Counted from the first letter of the stretch, positions 7,574-17,925 are shown. The stretch: 64,000 bases of DNA from Anaeromassilibacillus sp. An250 (GCF_002159845.1 NZ_NFJK01000005.1:161985-225984); one strand, 5' to 3'. Made by a program: numbers and translations. Notes: generated by a model from the sequence alone, not told the origin.

Positions 7574-9321
7574 TCAGGCAATGCTCCAGCCCTCTGCCTG
7601 CTCACGGATTGTAATGAAACGGCGATAAAGTCCTTCCTGCTGAACAAGCTGCTGATGTGTTCCTTTCTGAACAACTTGACCTTTATCCACCACTAAAATC
7701 TGGTCGGCGTGTTCAATCGTCGCCAGACGGTGGGCAATAACAATAACCGTTTTTCCAATGGTCAGTTCACTGATTGCCTGCTGGATCAGATGCTCATTTT
7801 CGGGGTCAATACTTGCTGTTGCCTCATCAAGAATGACAATGTTGGCATTTTTCAAAATGGCGCGGGCAATAGAAATGCGTTGTTTTTCTCCGCCAGACAG
7901 CGTAGAGCCACCCTCGCCGATCACCGTTTCATATCCATCGGGAAGAGCCATAATGAAGTCGTGGCACCGAGCCTTTTTCGCAGCTTCTATAATTTCTTCC
8001 TGCGTTGCACTTGGATTGCCGAAACGGATGTTGTTTTCAATGGTATCGTGGAACAAATAGACCTTTTGAAAGACCATCGAGATATTGCGGAGCAAACTGT
8101 CACAGGTCATGTTTCGCACATCCTCACCGCCTACTGTGACCTCGCCGCTGTCCACATCATAGAAACGGGCAATCAGGTTGCAAATCGTGGTCTTGCCGCT
8201 GCCAGATGGCCCTACAATGGCCGTAGTGCTGCCCTGGGGGATGGAAAAGTTGATATTCCGCAAAACAGGAACTTTATCGTAGGAGAATGTCACATCACGG
8301 AAAGCAATGTCTGTGTTCTGCAAAGAAATATCTTTCCCGTCTTTGTCTATAATGTCGGCGTGTTCAATGCCGTCCAGTTTATCCAGCGTAGCATCAATGA
8401 CCTCCAATACATGGGCGGCGTTGTTCATGGCCTCAACACTTCCGAAAATCATAAAGGAAAACATATCCAGCATGAGCATGGTAGGAAGTTCCATACTGCC
8501 GTTATAGGTCAGCAGAGCGGCCACAGCTACAATGGCAATGGAGGCGGCTTTCAGAGAAAAGAGGTGCAGGCAGTTGAAGGGCATATATTCCACTTCAATT
8601 TTGATGTTGATTTTCTTGCTGTCGTTGTATGCTTTGCGGATACCGGCAATAGATACGCCTTCCTGCTTAAAGGCTTTCACCACCTGCATCCCTCGCAGAT
8701 ACTCGATAGAACTTTCCACCATATCGTCCTGTGCCTTTTGATGGATAGGCGCGTTTTGGTGGCTGCGTGCCTCCAACAGATAGAGGAATAGGGCAGACAG
8801 AGGACACCAGCCAAAGCAATTCCTCCCGCCAGAGGACTATAAAATGCAAGGAACAATATCAGGACGATAACGGTGATATAGCCATTCACAACAGTGTTGA
8901 CCATATTCATAGCGAACATTTCCATAAACGAGAGGTCGGTTGTAGCCGCTGCGAACAGTTCGCCCATATTGTTCTTACTGAAAAAGCCCAGCGACACCCG
9001 CTTCAAAATGTCTCCCAGCCGTATTCTCTCGTCAGCGGTTGCTTCATAACCGACACTTTCCTGCGTGATGGCTCGAAGATATGAGAACAGGTATCGGCCC
9101 AATACAGCTAAAATCATGGCCCCCAGCATGATCCAGATGTCCCGCCCCTCCAATGGCTTAACGCCATTGAAGTCATCCAGAACAGCACTTAATCCATTCG
9201 CAGCCAGCATAATAGGGATTGCGGTAAAAATGCTGTGAATGAAAGCGTAGACAAAACCGATGTAAATACGCCGTTTATATTTCCCTGTCCATTGAATCAG
9301 TCGATTTACAATCCGAAACAT
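7574..9321 (-). pseudogene. ABC exporter subunit B, frameshifted
   Basis: The gene starts MFRIVNRL at 9321 and encodes the six-helix membrane domain, then loses its frame at about 8796-8804. The downstream frame (to 7574) carries the rest of the helices and a complete ATPase: GPSGSGKTT, LSGGEKQR and DEATASID. One base appears missing in a CCTCTG run; restoring it gives LLSALFLYLLEARS across the joint. Both halves are otherwise well conserved, so a recent lesion or an assembly error is possible. Partner of the upstream ABC gene, one base away. Confidence 0.85.
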
Positions 9322-9322
9322 A

Positions 9323-11089
9323 TCAGTTACCTCCTTTCCCGGAACCGGCAGACCAGTTCTGCGCTCCGATATGCGCCTCCCACATATCCCGATAGAGAGA
9401 GTCGCCATCTAAAAGCTGCTGATGAGTGCCCGTGTTCTCAACCTGCCCGTTTTGCAGGACAATAATCTGATCGGCATTTTTGATGGTGGACAGACGATGT
9501 GCGATAACCAGCAGCGTTTTCCCTTTTGTCAAAGCAGCGATAGATTGCTGGATTTTTTCTTCGTTCTCCTGATCGGTGAACGCGGTGGCCTCGTCCAAAA
9601 TCACGATGGGGGCATTTTTCAAAATCATGCGGGCAATAGAAATGCGCTGTTTTTCACCGCCTGAAAGCCGGTTCCCCGCATCCCCGGCCATCGTGTCATA
9701 GCCATTGTCCAATTTCTGTATAAATTCATCACAGCAGGCGGCTTTTGCTGCCGCATATACTTCTTCGTCCGTAGCATCAGGGTTTCCCAGCCGGATATTT
9801 TCCTTGATGGAGCAGTTGAACAGGAAGTTATCCTGTGTAACAAAGCTGACAATATCGGCAAGCTGGGCCAGCGGCATACTGCGAATGTCCACACCGCCAA
9901 TGGTGATCTTTCCATCGTTCACATCCCAAAAACGGGCAATCAAGCGAGCGATGGTGGACTTACCTCCACCGGACGGGCCGACAAGTGCCGTAAACTTTCC
10001 CTCCGGGATTTTTAGATTGATATGGGAAAGCACCTGTTTACCGCTCTCTTTATCATAAGAGAACGAAACATCCTGAAGCTGAATGTCTTTGGACTGCACC
10101 TCCACTGATTTTCCAGTATCGGGCAGTTCTTCCACATGGAGCAGCTTGTCTACATCGTGTACGGCATACTCAACCGTTTTCGTTTCATTGACATAGGTGG
10201 TAAAGTTCATCAGCGGACCTACAATCCCCAGCGAGAGGATCAGGCACATAACAAGATCCTGCGGGGCCAGGCTTCCGGTCCAGTAGAGATACATGCCAAT
10301 CGGGAGCGTCCCCAAGAAGGTGGAAGGCAATACCGCAGAAATAAAATTCATCAACTTCCAGGTGCTTTGATACCATTTGAGGGTGTAGTCCTTGAAAGAT
10401 TTAACCGCCTTTGTGAATTTTTCATAGGAACTGGAGGACTGATTAAACGCCTTGATAACTTCAATGCCCTCCACATACTCTACAATCACGCCGTTCACAT
10501 AGTTGTTGGACTCCATATAATCGGCATAGAGCTTATTAAAATTCTTCATCATCATGGCAAAGGCGATAAAAGCGAGAGGCACAGTCACCAGCATGGCCAG
10601 AGCCATACGCCAGTCAATGCAGACCAGATAAACAAAGACTGCCACGGGGAGCAGCAGGTTGGAGATGCACTCCGGGATCATGTGGGCCAGAGGCAGCTCA
10701 ATCGTTTCTACCCGGTCTACCAATACACTTTTCAGCTTACCCACAGACTCTCCGATGACTGTCCCCAGCGGCGCTTTCATCAGCCGCTGGGCAAGGGTCA
10801 AACGAATATTCTCCAAAATGGTGTATGCGGATATGTGGGACAGGCTCGTTGAAATACCATAGAGCAAGAAGCGTATCGCATAAGCACCAAGTCCAATCCA
10901 GCACCATTTCCAAACCTCTGCCATCACAGGTGAGCCGCCGATAAAGAGCGTGATAATTTGGTAAACACTCCAATAGGGTATCAGTCCGGCAACCACACTG
11001 ATGATTGCACATAAAACGGACAGGGCAATTTTGCCCCGGCACTGTGAAGCAAAGGAAAACACAATAGAAATCCAGCTTTTCTGCTTCAT
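9323..11089 (-). CDS. ABC exporter subunit A (membrane + ATPase fusion)
   Basis: 588 residues from the second ATG, which has AAGGAGG seven bases upstream; the ATG at 11095 touches the site. N-terminal six-helix exporter domain, then GPSGGGKST, LSGGEKQR and IVILDEATAFTD. Forms the first half of a heterodimeric exporter with the next gene. Heterodimers of this size with an AraC regulator and a DtxR gene resemble the YbtP/YbtQ siderophore-handling group, but the sequence does not settle substrate or direction. Confidence 0.9.
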   Translation of the reverse strand: MKQKSWISIVFSFASQCRGKIALSVLCAIISVVAGLIPYWSVYQIITLFIGGSPVMAEVWKWCWIGLGAYAIRFLLYGISTSLSHISAYTILENIRLTLAQRLMKAPLGTVIGESVGKLKSVLVDRVETIELPLAHMIPECISNLLLPVAVFVYLVCIDWRMALAMLVTVPLAFIAFAMMMKNFNKLYADYMESNNYVNGVIVEYVEGIEVIKAFNQSSSSYEKFTKAVKSFKDYTLKWYQSTWKLMNFISAVLPSTFLGTLPIGMYLYWTGSLAPQDLVMCLILSLGIVGPLMNFTTYVNETKTVEYAVHDVDKLLHVEELPDTGKSVEVQSKDIQLQDVSFSYDKESGKQVLSHINLKIPEGKFTALVGPSGGGKSTIARLIARFWDVNDGKITIGGVDIRSMPLAQLADIVSFVTQDNFLFNCSIKENIRLGNPDATDEEVYAAAKAACCDEFIQKLDNGYDTMAGDAGNRLSGGEKQRISIARMILKNAPIVILDEATAFTDQENEEKIQQSIAALTKGKTLLVIAHRLSTIKNADQIIVLQNGQVENTGTHQQLLDGDSLYRDMWEAHIGAQNWSAGSGKGGN

Positions 11090-11106
11090 TTCCATTCCTC
11101 CTTGGC

Positions 11107-11145
11107 AAAAAAAATAGAGAGTATCAATCGCTTTGATACTCTCTA
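11107..11145 (-). terminator. Terminator between AraC gene and ABC operon
   Basis: On the minus strand TAGAGAGTATCAA and TTGATACTCTCTA pair and eight T residues follow. It lies only 18 bases before the first ABC start codon, so it could also act as an attenuator for the exporter. Confidence 0.8.
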
Positions 11146-11200
11146 AGTATTGCAGGTATTCATTTTGTCTGCCACTCTGCCCGGCCGGGTTTTACTCCAT

Positions 11201-11995
11201 TTAGATTTTTATTTTTCGATATTCCAGCGGTGTTTTTCCCTTTACTTTCTTGAACGCTTCGGAGAACTTGCTGGTGTTCGTATAGCCAACTTTTCCGGCG
11301 ATCACCGTAATCGGTTCATCCGTCTGTGTCAAAAGAGAAGCTGCCAGGTCCATACGATAATTCCGCATATAGGTATAAATAGCGGTGCCATATACGCCCT
11401 TAAAGCACTGTTTCAGAGCAGAGGTGGAAATATCGAACTTTTCAGAAAGCTCCTCCATTGTGAAATGGTGCTCCGGCTCATTTGTCATAAACGACATGAT
11501 TGCCTTGACTTTCTCTACCTGTGTTTTATAAAAATAGGGGCGTTCCACACCTAAGACCGTAGGGTCTACCGTCCTGAGCGTGACCAACAATTCCAGGATC
11601 TTTACCCGGAGATATTCCAGCCGGATATTATCAGGCACTTGGTACAGTTCTGAGATTACATGATCGGGGACGGAGTTTCCATGCATGATGAAAGGGCGTG
11701 CTTTCAAGGCAAATTGTTGCTCAATCTGTTCCAGGTCAATAGAAAACAGGGATAGGAGATCACCCAATCCCTCTACCGCTTCGGGAACAGAAATCGTAAT
11801 TGTGATCCCGTGGTAATGGCTTACCGGAAAGCTGCAATGATTGTTTTCGGTAACCGAACTATCCAGCATAATATCCCCGGACGCAAGATAAAGATAAGCG
11901 CCATTGCTGACTTCCCACTCAATGCGGCCCTCCCTGCAATGGTGAATGGAGATATTGTGAGTGTTGTCAAAGCGTCTTGGCGGGCAGCTCGCCAT
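11201..11995 (-). CDS. AraC-family regulator, N-terminally truncated
   Basis: 264 residues from the first ATG. The C-terminal double HTH is complete (MEELSEKFDISTSALKQCF and VIAGKVGYTNTSKFSEAFKK). The sensory part begins abruptly at NISIHHCREGRIEWE; relatives carry several dozen more residues before it. Upstream the sequence switches into a flavodoxin-like gene in another frame, so a deletion has removed the 5' end. No ribosome site precedes 11995. Position suggests it once activated the ABC operon. Confidence 0.8.
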   Translation of the reverse strand: MASCPPRRFDNTHNISIHHCREGRIEWEVSNGAYLYLASGDIMLDSSVTENNHCSFPVSHYHGITITISVPEAVEGLGDLLSLFSIDLEQIEQQFALKARPFIMHGNSVPDHVISELYQVPDNIRLEYLRVKILELLVTLRTVDPTVLGVERPYFYKTQVEKVKAIMSFMTNEPEHHFTMEELSEKFDISTSALKQCFKGVYGTAIYTYMRNYRMDLAASLLTQTDEPITVIAGKVGYTNTSKFSEAFKKVKGKTPLEYRKIKI

Positions 11996-12225
11996 ATGAA
12001 GGTCAGGACGAAGTAGAAATAATCCGCCTGAAAGCTGGACTCCCGCAGGAAGCGTTTCACCATCTTGGGCGGTTCCCCTGCGTAGACCGGGCAGACGATC
12101 CCGATGGCATCATCGGAGAATTGGCGCTCAGTCCCCCGCATAATTTGCGGGATGCTGACGGGCGTGTCCGAAAAGCGCTTGGCCGCATACAGACTGTTGC
12201 CTGTGGCTGAAAAATAGAAGATCAT
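11996..12225 (-). pseudogene. Flavodoxin-like (EFR1-type) gene, 3'-truncated
   Basis: MIFYFSATGNSLYAAKRF is the FMN-phosphate loop of flavodoxin-like domains found in EFR1 ferredoxin-flavodoxin proteins, and CPVYAGEPPKMVKRFL fits the same family. Homology stops at FYFVLTF near 12000, where AraC sequence takes over out of frame. About 75 residues remain of a protein usually over 240 long. Confidence 0.72.
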
Positions 12226-12280
12226 ACTGGATATCCTCCCATATCTCGGTGTAAATCAGAGTCCGCTTATGCCTCGTAAA

Positions 12281-12327
12281 ATAACCGGCTGGCAGGAACC
12301 GGCATGGTGTCGGACCATGCCAGCCGT
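12281..12327 (-). terminator. Terminator of the first aldo/keto reductase gene
   Basis: GGCTGG/CCAGCC outer and GGCATGGT/ACCATGCC inner arms, followed on the minus strand by TTATTTTA. Confidence 0.7.
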
Positions 12328-12342
12328 GTCAAAAGGATATTT

Positions 12343-13203
12343 TTATTCGTGGATTCTCATCTGATGGAGCATCTGGACAAATTTGGGGTCGCTGTGGTCT
12401 ACAATCTCGCTGCGGCCGATGTCGAGCCCCGCAATCTCCGCCATATCCTCGCCGCTGAGCTGGAAATCCCAGATATCCATATTCTGTTCCATGCGCTCCT
12501 TGTGGACAGATTTGGGGATGACGGTGACGCCTCGCTGGACGTTCCAGCGCAGGGCTACCTGGGCAGCACTCTTGCCGTACTTCTGGCCGATTCTGGTTAG
12601 GACGGGGTGGGTGAAGATACCATGGTTTCCCTCCGCGAAGGGTCCCCAGGCTTCGGGATGAACACCGTACTCCTTCATCAGCGCCAGGGCGCTTTCCTGC
12701 TGGAAGAAGGGATGGAGCTCCACCTGGTTGACAGCGGGTTTGATCTCCACGGTCTCACAGATATCGGCCAGAATCTGGGGATAGCAGTTACAAACGCCGA
12801 TGGCCTTCAGCTTGCCCTCTTCGTTGGCCTCCTCCATGGCCCGATAGGCGCCGATATAGTCGCCCATAGGCTGGTGGATCAGGTACAGATCGATGTAGTC
12901 CAGCCCCAGCTTCTTCATAGAGGTCTCAATGGCCTGCTTGGCACCCTCGTAGCTGGCGTCCTGAACCCACAGCTTGGTGGTAATGAACAGTTCCTCCCGG
13001 GGCACACCGCACTTGGCGATGGCCTTGCCCACGGCCTCCTCATTCATATAGGCTGCCGCCGTGTCGATGAGGCGGTAGCCGGTGGCGATGGCGTCCAGTA
13101 CCGCCTGTTCGCAGACGGCCAGGTTCGGCACCTGGAACACGCCGAAGCCCTCCAGAGGCATTTCCACGCCGTTATTCAGCTTGATGGTCTCGATTTTGTT
13201 CAT
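12343..13203 (-). CDS. Aldo/keto reductase
   Basis: 286 residues from ATG behind AGGAGG. The AKR tetrad is visible: Asp47 and Tyr52 (DTAAAYMNE), Lys77 (TTKLW) and His110 (LIHQP). VIPKSVHKERM is the NADPH-binding region. Family members reduce aldehydes and ketones such as methylglyoxal or 2,5-diketogluconate. It shares close similarity and orientation with the second reductase 180 bases upstream. Confidence 0.93.
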   Translation of the reverse strand: MNKIETIKLNNGVEMPLEGFGVFQVPNLAVCEQAVLDAIATGYRLIDTAAAYMNEEAVGKAIAKCGVPREELFITTKLWVQDASYEGAKQAIETSMKKLGLDYIDLYLIHQPMGDYIGAYRAMEEANEEGKLKAIGVCNCYPQILADICETVEIKPAVNQVELHPFFQQESALALMKEYGVHPEAWGPFAEGNHGIFTHPVLTRIGQKYGKSAAQVALRWNVQRGVTVIPKSVHKERMEQNMDIWDFQLSGEDMAEIAGLDIGRSEIVDHSDPKFVQMLHQMRIHE

Positions 13204-13249
13204 GATAGAAGTCCTCCTGTTCGTATTAATCCGTTTTAAGTTGTGTGCT

Positions 13250-13336
13250 TTAGCCGCGGGCGATATTGTATACAGCGCCGCTGACATAGCTTGCCTCGTT
13301 GGACAGAACAATCGTGGGAACAGAAAATGTAAACAT
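13250..13336 (-). pseudogene. C-terminal scrap of a short-chain dehydrogenase
   Basis: The frame ends NEASYVSGAVYNIARG then stop; this closely resembles the end of SDR-family reductases (typically SDEASYVTGAVYNVDGG). Only about 28 codons remain, between the two aldo/keto reductase genes, so it is a relic. Confidence 0.5.
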
Positions 13337-13381
13337 GCAAAAACCTCTTTATATCACGAAAAGTCGCTCCAAGAATTCAAA

Positions 13382-14233
13382 TTATCCATGGATCTTCACA
13401 CTGTTGAGCTGCCGGGCCGTGCAGAAGCTGTGGTGGTCGATGATCTCGCTGTGGCCGATGTCCATGCTGGTGATGCTCTCCATCTCTTTCTCCGATAGTT
13501 CAAAATCAAAGACATCCAAATTTTCTATCATCCGCTCCTTGTGGACTGTCTTGGGAACGGTGGGGATATTCCTCTGGATATGCCAGCGGAGGATGACTTG
13601 GGCTGTGGTTTTGCTGTGCCTGCCGGCGATCTTGGCCAGCATCTTATGGTTGAAAATATCTTTCTGTGCCTCGGAGAAGGGGCCCCACGCCTGGGGAAGA
13701 ACCCCATAGTCCTCCATGACCCGCAAGGTGGTGTTCTGCTGGAAAAACGGGTGGATCTCGATTTGATTCACCATAGGCTTGATTTCCTGGTTCATGCATA
13801 GGTCTACCAGCCGCTCCGGGGTGAAGTTGCTCACCCCGATGGCTCGGACCGCTCCCTCATGGTACAGCCGCTCCATGGCCCGCCAAGCGCCGTAGTAGTC
13901 GCCAAAGGGCTGATGGATCAGGTACAGATCCAGAATGTCCAGCCCGAGCCGTTTCAAGGATGCGTCGAAAGCCCGCAGGGTTCCGTCGTACCCGGCGTCC
14001 TGGACCCACAGCTTGGTAGTGATGAACAGCTCCTCCCGGGGCAGCCCGGAACTGCGGAGCGCCATGCCGATGGCCGCTTCATTTTCATAGGATGCGGCGG
14101 TATCGAACAGACGATAGCCGGTCTCCAGCGCCTCCGAAACACAGTTCTCGCACTGTGCTGCGTCTTTGATTTGGAATGTGCCATAGCCAATCATTGGCAA
14201 CTCTACACCGTTGGAGAGCGTCCTGTACTGCAT
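13382..14233 (-). CDS. Aldo/keto reductase, second copy
   Basis: 283 residues starting MQYRTLSNGVELPMIGYG behind AGGGAGG. Tetrad: Asp44, Tyr49, Lys74, His107. Like the other copy it has VPKTVHKERM near the cofactor site. It is transcribed away from the LysR gene with a shared 166-base promoter region, the standard LysR arrangement, so control by that regulator is likely. The two reductases may be an old duplication. Confidence 0.93.
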   Translation of the reverse strand: MQYRTLSNGVELPMIGYGTFQIKDAAQCENCVSEALETGYRLFDTAASYENEAAIGMALRSSGLPREELFITTKLWVQDAGYDGTLRAFDASLKRLGLDILDLYLIHQPFGDYYGAWRAMERLYHEGAVRAIGVSNFTPERLVDLCMNQEIKPMVNQIEIHPFFQQNTTLRVMEDYGVLPQAWGPFSEAQKDIFNHKMLAKIAGRHSKTTAQVILRWHIQRNIPTVPKTVHKERMIENLDVFDFELSEKEMESITSMDIGHSEIIDHHSFCTARQLNSVKIHG

Positions 14234-14399
14234 GGTGTCAAGCCTCCCTTTTCCTCGATTTCTTTCGGATGAACACATTGTAGGCCCGTTTTTCCGCAAA
14301 GTACAGTGCCGATTATGCAGAGCGCTCTAACTGAAACGCATACTCCCCCTTGCAATCCGCTGGGGCGGCTGTTACAATAGTTACAAGGCGGTGATGATT

Positions 14400-15245
14400 G
14401 TGTTTGAGCTCTACCAGCTGGAGCAGCTTTTGGCCTTCGCGGAGTGTGGGACCCTGTCCGGCGCGGCGGAGCGCCTGCACCTGTCCCAGCCAGCCCTCAG
14501 CCGGTCCATGCAACGGCTGGAAGCGGAGCTTCAGGTCTCTCTGTTCGACCGGCAGAAAAACAAAATCAAGTTCAACGAAAACGGCCGCATGGCGGCGGAA
14601 TACGCGCGGCAGGTCATGGAGAAGTGCCAGGACATGATCGGCCGTGTCCAAGCCTTCGACCGCAGCCAGCGTACGATCCTGCTGGGTTCCTGCGCACCGG
14701 CCCCTTTGTGGGAGATCCCTCCGGTTCTCTCTGATCTTTATCCGGACCGGACGATCTCCTCGGAGATGCGGGAAAACGATGTGCTCCTTCAGGGTCTGCG
14801 GGATAACTTCTATCAGCTGATCATCCTGCCGTACCCGGTAGAGGAGCCTGGAATTTCCTGTGTAAAATATGGGGAGGAGCACCTGTATTTCTCCCTGCCG
14901 CCGGCACATCCGCTCTCTGGCAGCAAGGAATTATATATGAAGGATCTCAATGGCGAGACGATGCTTCTGCGGAATCGTCTCGGCTTTTGGCGCAATGTGA
15001 CCGATCAAAAAATGCCGGATACTCGTTTTCTGGAGCAGGAGGATGTAGCCTTTGAAGAACTGGTAAAATTCTCCGCGCTTCCCAGCTTTACAACAGATGT
15101 GGTTCTCCACCGGGAGGGAAATCCCGTGAATCGGGTCAATATCCCGATTCTGGATGATGAGGCAAATGTGACTTATTATTGTCTATATAAGCCACACGGG
15201 CTGAATGATTTGAATGCTTTTCTCAAAACACTTCCAACCGATTGA
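14400..15245 (+). CDS. LysR-family transcriptional regulator
   Basis: About 281 residues. The N-terminal winged helix is complete (LEQLLAFAECGTLSGAAERL then LHLSQPALSRSMQRLE). The GTG at 14400 puts AAGGCGG eight bases upstream; GTG at 14391 and ATG at 14394 are in frame but nearly touch the site. The effector-binding half is somewhat short. Divergent from the aldo/keto reductases, which it probably regulates. Confidence 0.9.
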   Translation: MFELYQLEQLLAFAECGTLSGAAERLHLSQPALSRSMQRLEAELQVSLFDRQKNKIKFNENGRMAAEYARQVMEKCQDMIGRVQAFDRSQRTILLGSCAPAPLWEIPPVLSDLYPDRTISSEMRENDVLLQGLRDNFYQLIILPYPVEEPGISCVKYGEEHLYFSLPPAHPLSGSKELYMKDLNGETMLLRNRLGFWRNVTDQKMPDTRFLEQEDVAFEELVKFSALPSFTTDVVLHREGNPVNRVNIPILDDEANVTYYCLYKPHGLNDLNAFLKTLPTD

Positions 15246-15351
15246 CTTCCATTGTTTACAGCCCCCAATTTCTGAGGTACGGCCGACGCAAAAAGCTTTG
15301 CTGAATCTCGCCCTCAGAGTGATCATGCAGGCAGTTAAAGGCACGAAAAAC

Positions 15352-15397
15352 GCTCCCCACTCCTACCGGCGAAAGGCGCCGGCAAAGAGAAGGGAGC
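15352..15397. other. Two-tier hairpin in the intergenic region
   Basis: GCTCCC (15352-15357) pairs with GGGAGC (15392-15397), enclosing CCGGCG/CGCCGG. No T tract follows, so it is not a typical terminator. The rest of 15246-15704 shows no gene to me. Confidence 0.4.
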
Positions 15398-15704
15398 AAT
15401 TTTACCACAGAACACACCACAGACGGCGGCGTAACACATGGAGATTAGCGTCCTAAAAAGTGGCGGAAAGCGAGTGAAACCGAGCGGAAAGCGTTATAAA
15501 CAATTAAAAATGATACAAACGTATCCTTTGCGTTGAAGTCTCTTTCTTTATTTAATTTTCTTTATCCACATTTGAGCTGGCACAATATGTTTTGCAATAC
15601 GATCCTTTCCACCGATAAATCATTCGCATATTGCAGGTTTTATCCGTAAGTTACTGTAAAAACACATCCGCTTGTGACCGGATAAATTTCTTTGGAGGTA
15701 AACT

Positions 15705-16496
15705 ATGAATCAACAAAATTTTGGTGCAATCAAGATCGCTTTCTTTGACATTGATGGCACTTTGGTTGATATGAATAAAAAAGTGATAACCCCCAGAATG
15801 TTGGACACATTGATTCAACTGAAGCAAAAAGGCCTGCGGATTTGTATTGCAACGGGGAGAGCGCCGATGACAATCCCCCACTTTCCAGGTGTGGACTTCG
15901 ACGCATATCTGGCATTTAACGCCTCCTATTGTTATACAAAGGATACCGATATTTTCCGCAATCCGATCCCCACTTCTGATGTGCAGACAATTATCGAAAA
16001 TGCAACGCGCATCCACCGGCCGGTTTCGCTTGCCAGCGCGACCAGATTGGGGGCAAACGGCAAGGACCAGGATTTGGTGGAGTATTATGCTTTTTCCAAA
16101 CAAGAGGTAGAAATCGCAGAGGATTTCGAAGCTCTAGCGAAAGAAGAGATTTACCAAATTATGATGGGATGCTATGAAAACGAGTATGCCAGCGTTTTAA
16201 ACGGTGTGAAGGGTGCGAAGATCACAGCCTGGTGGTCCCGCGCTGTGGACATCATCCCTGCAAACGGCGGAAAAGGGATGGGTATTGAAAAAGTGCTCGC
16301 CTACTACCATTTAACAAAGGAGCAAGCGATTGCATTTGGGGACGGTACCAACGATATTGAAATGCTGCAAGCGGTTGGCATCGGGGTCGCAATGGGAAAT
16401 GCGACAGACAATGTGAAGGCTGCCGCAGACGATTTGTGCGGCAATGTAGCGGACGATGGAATTTACTACTATTGCAAGGACCATCACATCTTATAA
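15705..16496 (+). CDS. HAD-superfamily phosphatase, Cof type (IIB)
   Basis: 263 residues. FFDIDGTLVD holds the nucleophile Asp15 and Asp17; CIATGRAPM is motif II; GGKGMGIEKVL and AFGDGTNDIEML are motifs III and IV. Cof-type enzymes dephosphorylate sugar phosphates, nucleotides or vitamin intermediates; the substrate is not readable. Monocistronic, with TTGGAGG before ATG and a terminator after. Confidence 0.93.
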   Translation: MNQQNFGAIKIAFFDIDGTLVDMNKKVITPRMLDTLIQLKQKGLRICIATGRAPMTIPHFPGVDFDAYLAFNASYCYTKDTDIFRNPIPTSDVQTIIENATRIHRPVSLASATRLGANGKDQDLVEYYAFSKQEVEIAEDFEALAKEEIYQIMMGCYENEYASVLNGVKGAKITAWWSRAVDIIPANGGKGMGIEKVLAYYHLTKEQAIAFGDGTNDIEMLQAVGIGVAMGNATDNVKAAADDLCGNVADDGIYYYCKDHHIL

Positions 16497-16555
16497 CCGT
16501 CTTCCCTTGCGTTTTTCAATGGATAACCCACGCCATCCTTATAATAGGAGCTATG

Positions 16556-16601
16556 AAAAAGACCGTTCTCTTGGAACATCTCCAAGGGACGGTCTTCCTT
16601 T
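16556..16601. terminator. Bidirectional terminator
   Basis: AAGACCGT...TCTTGGA pairs with TCCAAGGGACGGTCTT; A and T runs on both sides serve the HAD gene and the converging membrane-protein gene. Confidence 0.85.
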
Positions 16602-16606
16602 TGCCC

Positions 16607-17497
16607 TCATACGGTATAAGAACTCCGGCTGTTTTTGATCTCTTTTGACGACCGCACAATCATAGAAACAGCCATACCCAAGATCACCACGCAGATAAAT
16701 CCACCAGTAGCTGCAACCATCTGTTGCTGGAAGGCAGCATCTTTAGGGCTGCCGAACCGTGCCAACATGGCGGTCTCCAAAGATAGAATCGATACAAGGG
16801 CTGCCGCTAGGTTGATTGCCTTTGCCGCAGCCAAAATGGGACTATGATGCTTTCGGTACTTTATAAAGTTCTTAGTGGCAATGATAATGGAATAGAACGC
16901 ATAGGCCGCCATAAGATAGATCAACGTCCCTGGATATTCGTAACGGCGGTTCTGCTGAACGATCAAAAGGACGATCACGGCGAGCGCTTGATTCATCAGC
17001 AGCAATATGATCCCGCAGAAACGATACCGGCGAAGCGCAGACCTTCTATTTTTCTCAATGCTCTGGGGGCTTTCGCGCCACAGCAATAGGAAACGCATCA
17101 GCGCCAATAACCCATAGTAAACTGCGATAGAAACCAGCCAAAGAGAGCGGTAGTGAACGCCGGAAATAAATTTGATAACAGCATAAAGGATATTGATTGC
17201 CAATGATAGATAGAGGGAAATGTGTACACGAAACGGGACATCTGTGATATAACGGTTGACCCAGACATTCTGGCGGGCAAAACCGGCACCCTTCCGAAAG
17301 AGCAGGAACCCATTCGTACATACAACCGTTAACGAGTAGGCCGAAACAAGATAGGCTATATATGCAACTGGGCTGGCATGCTGCGTATCGGATGAGAAAG
17401 TATATGCCAGCAGAAAGGCCGACAGAAGGACACTTAAAAGGACAACGGCCTTTCCTGGGAATAGGAGTTTATGAAGGGCTTTTTTTAACGGTTCCAT
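16607..17497 (-). CDS. Polytopic membrane protein of unknown function
   Basis: 296 residues, very hydrophobic, with roughly seven to eight membrane segments, for example VVLLSVLLSAFLLAYTF, IYLMAAYAFYSIIIA and GGFICVVILGMAVSMIV. No catalytic motif is evident and I do not recognise a family. Basic tail at the C-terminus (RSSKEIKNSR). Convergent with the HAD gene. Confidence 0.8.
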   Translation of the reverse strand: MEPLKKALHKLLFPGKAVVLLSVLLSAFLLAYTFSSDTQHASPVAYIAYLVSAYSLTVVCTNGFLLFRKGAGFARQNVWVNRYITDVPFRVHISLYLSLAINILYAVIKFISGVHYRSLWLVSIAVYYGLLALMRFLLLWRESPQSIEKNRRSALRRYRFCGIILLLMNQALAVIVLLIVQQNRRYEYPGTLIYLMAAYAFYSIIIATKNFIKYRKHHSPILAAAKAINLAAALVSILSLETAMLARFGSPKDAAFQQQMVAATGGFICVVILGMAVSMIVRSSKEIKNSRSSYTV

Positions 17498-17925
17498 TGG
17501 TTTCCTCCAGCTCTTCTCTTAAAAGACATTGCCTCTCTCCTCTTTTTCTTCGATGGTGATATCGCTTTTGATATCTCTATTTTCTAAGCCAAATCCTTCC
17601 ATTCCGGGAGGGACGGATTTGCCATTTCAAGTCATCTATCGGTTGTGCTACCGTTTTATGAGAAAAGACGCATGAATGTCTTTTCATCAGCGCAAGTAGA
17701 ACGTCCCTCTAATTTTTATTATACTACCAAAGAGATGTTAAAGTTTTGTTTACATCTAAAATTTTATGCGCAAAGGTTACCTTTGCAATCCATCCAACGA
17801 TCGGTTCAGAACACCTATTTCTAATCTCCTTACCTATTTATGGATGGCCCACAATCTCCGCAATAATGATGAAAATATTTTCCGCTGGTTCTGTTATGAT
17901 GTGTCATAGAAAGGAGGAGATATAA
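17498..17925. other. Intergenic region before the AraC-GNAT gene
   Basis: AT-rich, no open frame of note. Contains a short GATATCGCTTTTGATATC hairpin at about 17559-17576. Probably holds promoters for both flanking genes. Confidence 0.4.
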
